In this document: piece after piece, positions 59,609 to 64,000 of the stretch
How the letters are laid out: each line of letters starts with the position of its first letter
How positions within the stretch are numbered: position 1 is the first letter of the stretch
From: Saccharothrix violaceirubra
GTDB taxonomy: Bacteria > Actinomycetota > Actinomycetes > Mycobacteriales > Pseudonocardiaceae
DNA length: 64,000 bases
Direction: 5' to 3'
NCBI RefSeq assembly: GCF_014203755.1
Contig: NZ_JACHJS010000001.1
Span: forward strand, 3,100,001 to 3,164,000
Position numbers and translations under genes: made by a program
Notes under the pieces: model-generated
Told to the model about the DNA's origin: nothing
Databases searched by the model: none
Seen by the model: the letters and a program-made list of their open reading frames with translations, nothing else

Positions 59609-59638
59609 GTGAACAGTTGTTCATGAACGCTTGTTCAC
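59609..59638. promoter_or_regulatory. TetR-type operator in a divergent promoter
   Basis: GTGAACA (59609-59615) and TGTTCAC (59632-59638) are exact complements 16 bases apart, with an inner GTTCATGAAC palindrome (59619-59628). The site lies between the divergent kinase and methyltransferase genes and is likely bound by the TetR-family regulator encoded at the end of the methyltransferase operon. Confidence 0.7.
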
Positions 59639-59653
59639 CGCCGGGAGGGCACG

Positions 59654-60448
59654 ATGACCGAGATCGTCAACACGCACCAGTCCGAAGCGTGGAACGGCTA
59701 CGAGGGCACGCACTGGGCCGACAACCACGACCGGTACGACGCGCTGAACGGCGCGTACAACCCGCACCTGCTGGCCGCGGTCGGCGCGGGCGACCGCGTG
59801 CTCGACCTCGGCTGCGGCAACGGCCAGGTCACCCGCCTCGCCGCCCGCCGGGGCGCCCACGCGACCGGCGTGGACCTGTCGGCCCCGATGCTCGCCCGCG
59901 CCCGGTCCTGCGCCCAGGCGGAAGGCGTCGACAACGTCACCTTCGAGCAGGGCGACGTGCAGGTGCACCCGTTCGCCGCCGACTCCTACGACGTGGTCCT
60001 CAGCCGCTTCGGCGTCATGTTCTACGCCGACCCGGTCGCCGCGTTCGCCAACGTCCGCCGCGCACTGCGACCGGGCGGACGCCTGGCGTTCCTGTGCATC
60101 CGCGGCCTGGGCGACCTCGGTCCCGTGCTGCGCGCGATCGGCGGTCCCAGCCCGGTCGGCCCGGACGGTTCGGGTCCGCTGTCGCTGTCCGACCCCGACG
60201 TGGTCCGCCGGACGCTGACCGACGCCGGCTTCACCGACATCGGTGTGGCCGCGGTCGACGAGCCGCAGTGGTGGGGCGCCGACGTGGCCGACGCGACCGC
60301 GTTCCTGCTCGCCTGGGGCCCGGTCCGCCACGCGCTGGGCGAGGACACGTCCCACGTCCGGGACGCCGTGGCCGCCGCCCTCGCGCCGCACGCCGGACCG
60401 GAGGGCGTGCGGCTGCTGGGCAACGCCTGGCTCGTCACCGCCTCCTGA
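59654..60448 (+). CDS. Class I SAM-dependent methyltransferase
   Basis: A 264-residue methyltransferase: WADNHDRYDALNGAYNPHLL, motif I RVLDLGCGNGQVTRLAARRG, DLSAPMLARARSCAQAEGVD, QGDVQVHPFAADSYDVVLSR and LRPGGRLAFLCIRGLG. Substrate unknown. ATG after GGGAGGGCACG. Followed 18 bases later by a TetR regulator and preceded by a palindrome for such a regulator, so the pair looks like a small self-regulated unit. Confidence 0.85.
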   Translation: MTEIVNTHQSEAWNGYEGTHWADNHDRYDALNGAYNPHLLAAVGAGDRVLDLGCGNGQVTRLAARRGAHATGVDLSAPMLARARSCAQAEGVDNVTFEQGDVQVHPFAADSYDVVLSRFGVMFYADPVAAFANVRRALRPGGRLAFLCIRGLGDLGPVLRAIGGPSPVGPDGSGPLSLSDPDVVRRTLTDAGFTDIGVAAVDEPQWWGADVADATAFLLAWGPVRHALGEDTSHVRDAVAAALAPHAGPEGVRLLGNAWLVTAS

Positions 60449-60466
60449 CGCCTACGATTCGCCGTC

Positions 60467-61066
60467 ATGACACCCCGCCGCACCGCCGCCGTGCGCGAAG
60501 ACCTGATCACCTCGGCGCAACGCCTGATCTCCACGCGTGGCACGGCCGGCTTGACGGTCCGGGACATCGCGCGCGAGGCGGGAGTGGCGGCGGGGGCCCT
60601 CTACAACCACTTCTCCGACAAGGAGGAGTTGCTCGCGCTCGCGTTGCACGCGCACGTGAGTGCCGTGGACCGGTCCCACGGCAGTCCGACGTTGGACGGC
60701 ACCCTGGCGGAGAACCTGAAAGCGCTCGTCACGCACGCGCTGGCCGTCCACATCGTGATGCTCCCGGCGTTCGTCGGCCTGGTGGGCAGTCCGGAGGTGA
60801 TGGCCCGTTTCGACGCCCTGCCCAACCCGCTGGTGGCCGGGCTGGGGTTGCGTGCTGCGGTGGTCGGCTACCTGGAACGGGAGCGGGCACGGGGGGAGGT
60901 GGCCGTCGGGGTCGACCTGGAGATCGTAGCCACCCTCCTCATCGGCGCGTGCCACGAACTGGTCATGCCCCACCTGTACCGCAACGCCCCGCTGCCGGAG
61001 TCCGTCGATCCGTCCTTCGTGGATCGCTTGGTCTCCACCGTCCTCGACGGCATCGTCCCGCGCTGA
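60467..61066 (+). CDS. TetR-family regulator
   Basis: A 199-residue repressor with a classic N-terminal helix-turn-helix (LTVRDIAREAGVAAGALYNH, then FSDKEELLALAL) and a helical ligand-binding C-terminus (IVMLPAFVGLVGSPEVMARF). It ends close to the CRISPR array. The nearest palindrome (59609-59638) and the co-oriented methyltransferase suggest autorepression of both, and possibly of the divergent kinase gene. Confidence 0.85.
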   Translation: MTPRRTAAVREDLITSAQRLISTRGTAGLTVRDIAREAGVAAGALYNHFSDKEELLALALHAHVSAVDRSHGSPTLDGTLAENLKALVTHALAVHIVMLPAFVGLVGSPEVMARFDALPNPLVAGLGLRAAVVGYLERERARGEVAVGVDLEIVATLLIGACHELVMPHLYRNAPLPESVDPSFVDRLVSTVLDGIVPR

Positions 61067-61093
61067 CCACGCCGGTTCTCGCGGTCATGCGTC

Positions 61094-64000
61094 AAGACAC
61101 CCCCGAATGCGCGGGGAGAACAGCATGCCGCCGAGCATGGTGGTGTAAACAAGCAGAACACTCCGCGTACGCGGGGAAGACCGCGAGGACGGTGCCGTCG
61201 GGGATCAGGCTGACGGGAACACCTCCGCGTGCGCGGGGAAGACGGAACCGGTCCATGAGACCCCCTCGGCTGACCCGGAACACCCCCGCGTGCGCGGGGA
61301 AGACACGCTGCGCCAGGCCGACGACCTCATGATCACGGGAACACCCCCGCGTGCGCGGGGAAGACAAGAAGATCGGGACCCAGGCGCAGCGCAGGGGGAA
61401 CACCCCCGCGTGCGCGGGGAAGACGTGCCTCTGCACTACGAGGTCGGCAACCTCGCCGGGACACCCCCGCGTGCGCGGGGAAGACTCGGACATGGAGTTG
61501 ACGAACACCTTGCGGGGCGGAACACCTCCGCGTGCGCGGGGAAGACGGGCTTGCCGATCCGCTGGGCCAGCGTCGGCCAGGGAACACCCCCGCGTGCGCG
61601 GGGAAGACCAGGAGCGGTGCTCCACGTTCCGCAGGTTCGGCCGGAACACCCCCGCGTGCGCGGGGAAGACGGCGGTCAGCTCGATCGGGAACACGTCGTG
61701 GGGGGAACACCCCCGCGTGCGCGGGGAAGACGGCCGGGGACGGCGATCCCGGTCTCCTCGGCGAGGGAACACCCCCGCGTGCGCGGGGAAGACTTCGGCG
61801 GACGCCGCGACGGCGAACGGCTCGTGGGAACACCCCCGCGTGCGCGGGGAAGACCCTGCCTTTGTTGATGGCGGGGCCGGGCAGATGGGAACACCCCCGC
61901 GTGCGCGGGGAAGACGTAGGACTGCATGGCGTCGAGCCGGTCGAGCAGGGAACACCCCCGCGTGCGCGGGGAAGACCTGGTCGGGTACCGGCGGGAGTTC
62001 GTGCGCCCGGGAACACCCCCGCGTGCGCGGGGAAGACCGGGCGCGGACAGCAACTCGATGGCACCTGTGCGGAACACCCCCGCGTGCGCGGGGAAGACGG
62101 GATGAGCAGGTCATACACCTTGGGTCGCCGGGGAACACCCCCGCGTGCGCGGGGAAGACCTCGGACGGCCGATCAACGCGCTGCTGCGTGACGGAACACC
62201 CCCGCGTGCGCGGGGAAGACTTGGACTGGCAGGAGTTCGAGATTGTCCGGCCGGGAACACCCCCGCGTGCGCGGGGAAGACCGGTTGGCGGTGGGGACCT
62301 CGGCGCGACTGTTGGGAACACCCCCGCGTGCGCGGGGAAGACGTAGTGGGCCCGGCCCAGGTGGTGGGCGTGGCGGGGAACACCCCCGCGTGCGCGGGGA
62401 AGACAGGTGGGACTGTCGGCCAGGACCAGTCCGTCGGGGGAACACCCCCGCGTGCGCGGGGAAGACATCGACCGCGCGTGGCCCATCCGCCCGCGCCCGG
62501 GAACACCCCCGCGTGCGCGGGGAAGACCGTCTGGTCCGCGAGGTCCGCAACCGCATGGAGGGAACACCCCCGCGTGCGCGGGGAAGACATCTGGTCGGAC
62601 GGCGGGCAGCATGAGGGCGCGGGAACACCCCCGCGTGCGCGGGGAAGACCGCGACCCGGTCGTCGCGCCCGGACCGCCCGGCGGGAACACCCCCGCGTGC
62701 GCGGGGAAGACGGCATGACCCCGGACGAGTTCGTCGACCAGTTCGGAACACCCCCGCGTGCGCGGGGAAGACCAGTGCGACGGGCAGGTGCAGCCACCAG
62801 GCGCGGGAACACCCCCGCGTGCGCGGGGAAGACGTCCGTCTCGGACACCACGATCTCCTCGACCGCGGGAACACCCCCGCGTGCGCGGGGAAGACCTGCG
62901 TATCGCCTACGAGGACGGCAAATGCGGCGGAACACCCCCGCGTGCGCGGGGAAGACTTGAAGCGCCAGGAAACGGCACTCACCGAGAAGGGAACACCCCC
63001 GCGTGCGCGGGGAAGACACCCTGCTCTACGGGCAGGACGTGGACGGAACACCCCCGCGTGCGCGGGGAAGACCGGGCGTGCTGGGCGGCCAGGGCGGCGG
63101 CGAGCGGAACACCCCCGCGTGCGCGGGGAAGACGCGATCCCGGAACGACCTGCTGATGGCGGGCAGGGAACACCCCCGCGTGCGCGGGGAAGACTCGTCG
63201 ACGACGTCGGCGACCCACAGGTCAGCGGGAACACCCCCGCGTGCGCGGGGAAGACGCGCCCGGTCTTGCCGGTCGAGGAGGTGCCGCGGGAACACCCCCG
63301 CGTGCGCGGGGAAGACCACTCCGAGACGACGTGAAGGCAGTCCTTGCCGGGAACACCCCCGCGTGCGCGGGGAAGACGCCTCACCGACTGCGGCGAGCAA
63401 GCGCGCCGGGGGAACACCCCCGCGTGCGCGGGGAAGACCCCAACTGCGGCGACATCGCCTGCGCGGTCGACGGAACACCCCCGCGTGCGCGGGGAAGACA
63501 TGCGGGCGCGCTTGGCGAGCGCGGTCGACGAGGGAACACCCCCGCGTGCGCGGGGAAGACAACGGAATCGTCGCGGAGAACTGGGCGCTGGTGGGAACAC
63601 CCCCGCGTGCGCGGGGAAGACCTGATCGTCAGCTCGACTCCGACCATTCTGGACGGAACACCCCCGCGTGCGCGGGGAAGACTCGCCGGTCTGCTCGTCA
63701 GCGGCCTTGCCGACGGGGAACACCCCCGCGTGCGCGGGGAAGACGTGATCGCCCGCACCGCGCGCGAAGTCGACCTGGGAACACCCCCGCGTGCGCGGGG
63801 AAGACGGGCATGCGCGCGACGGCGACCTGGTGGTGGACGGAACACCCCCGCGTGCGCGGGGAAGACCGTGGCAAGCGCGCACCGCACGTGGTTGAGCCGG
63901 GAACACCCCCGCGTGCGCGGGGAAGACGGCGAGGCTGGCGGTGTCGATGGGTTGGCCGGGGGAACACCCCCGCGTGCGCGGGGAAGACACTTGCTGACCT
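61094..64000 (-). CRISPR. Type I-E CRISPR array, 48 repeats visible, no cas genes in window
   Basis: Repeats of 28 bases begin GGAACACCCCCG and end GGGGAAGAC, with the inverted CCCCCGCG/CGCGGGG stem of type I-E repeats; read on the minus strand they start GTCTTCCCCGCG. From 61277 onward almost all copies are identical (one G for A at 61458-61485); the first (61094-61121) is strongly diverged, the second (61155-61181) is one base short with changes, the third differs by one base. Spacers are 33 bases in most intervals and 34 in ten, with two outliers: 31 (61366-61396) and 27 (63018-63044). Damage at the left shows this is the old, trailer end, so the leader and cas genes should lie past 64000 and transcription runs leftward. 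The array is cut by the window edge after the repeat at 63961-63988. Confidence 0.97.

Noticed and set aside
61092..63990. Long frames over the CRISPR array translating to PRARGGVP/FPAHAGVF repeats
   Set aside because: They are translations of the 28-base repeat. Because repeat plus spacer is often 61 bases the frame cycles, which gives a repeated-protein illusion; there is no start site or codon bias.
1..64000. tRNA or rRNA genes
   Set aside because: No cloverleaf-type arrangement with the conserved T-loop sequence GGTTCGAATCC was noticed on either strand; a covariance-model scan would be decisive.

Overview
High-GC, GC3-biased DNA with GTG/TTG starts, leaderless promoters, a SARP-type regulator, F420-dependent oxidoreductase, DasR-like operator, lasso peptide and polyketide genes points to a filamentous actinobacterium, most like the Pseudonocardiaceae (Saccharothrix/Actinosynnema/Lentzea type; this placement is inference). 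No rRNA or tRNA gene was recognised.

Layout. 1-2.2 kb: gene fragments (WD40 tail, aldo/keto reductase head, unknowns) and an orphan Imm1 immunity gene. 2.2-8.5 kb: a beta-lactamase-fold hydrolase, a tightly overlapped operon of two PLP enzymes around an MFS exporter, a small His-rich membrane protein and a PepSY membrane protein. 8.8-15 kb: AfsR-like regulator, secreted protein, a two-component system convergent with a VanY-like lipoprotein. 15.7-19.8 kb: a two-gene RNA-repair operon (RNA ligase-kinase, and an end-recognition/phosphatase/2H/nucleotidyltransferase fusion). 20.2-25.3 kb: an FxLD-type methyltransferase and a compact lasso peptide cluster (precursor, cyclase, fused RRE-protease). 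25.7-29.6 kb: ROK regulator, F420 oxidoreductase, CBS-BON and universal stress proteins.

30.0-38.9 kb is the relic of a macrolide-type glycoside cluster: broken dimethylaminosugar genes, a lipase-fold protein lacking its serine, one broken and one intact methyltransferase, an apparently intact glycosyltransferase, and a collapsed type I PKS whose remaining pieces run from a KSQ-type loading ketosynthase to the end of a thioesterase.

38.9-56.4 kb is mostly ordinary: RDD protein, glycosyltransferase, SpoIIE phosphatase, an IS5-type element inserted exactly at a stop codon, a short ribosome-hibernation-like protein, Acg nitroreductase, a tandem-repeat secreted protein, an AA10 chitin-active monooxygenase with a DasR-like operator, a GH3 hexosaminidase, and an MFS/ROK divergent pair around a palindromic operator. 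56.8-61.1 kb: an ABC-F ATPase behind a nine-codon leader ORF, an aminoglycoside-phosphotransferase-like kinase, and a methyltransferase/TetR pair. 61.1-64 kb: the trailer end of a large type I-E CRISPR array (48 repeats visible, no cas genes in the window), continuing past the right edge. Two intergenic arrays of a 22-nt phased repeat (8.7 and 56.5 kb) are not explained by any gene.
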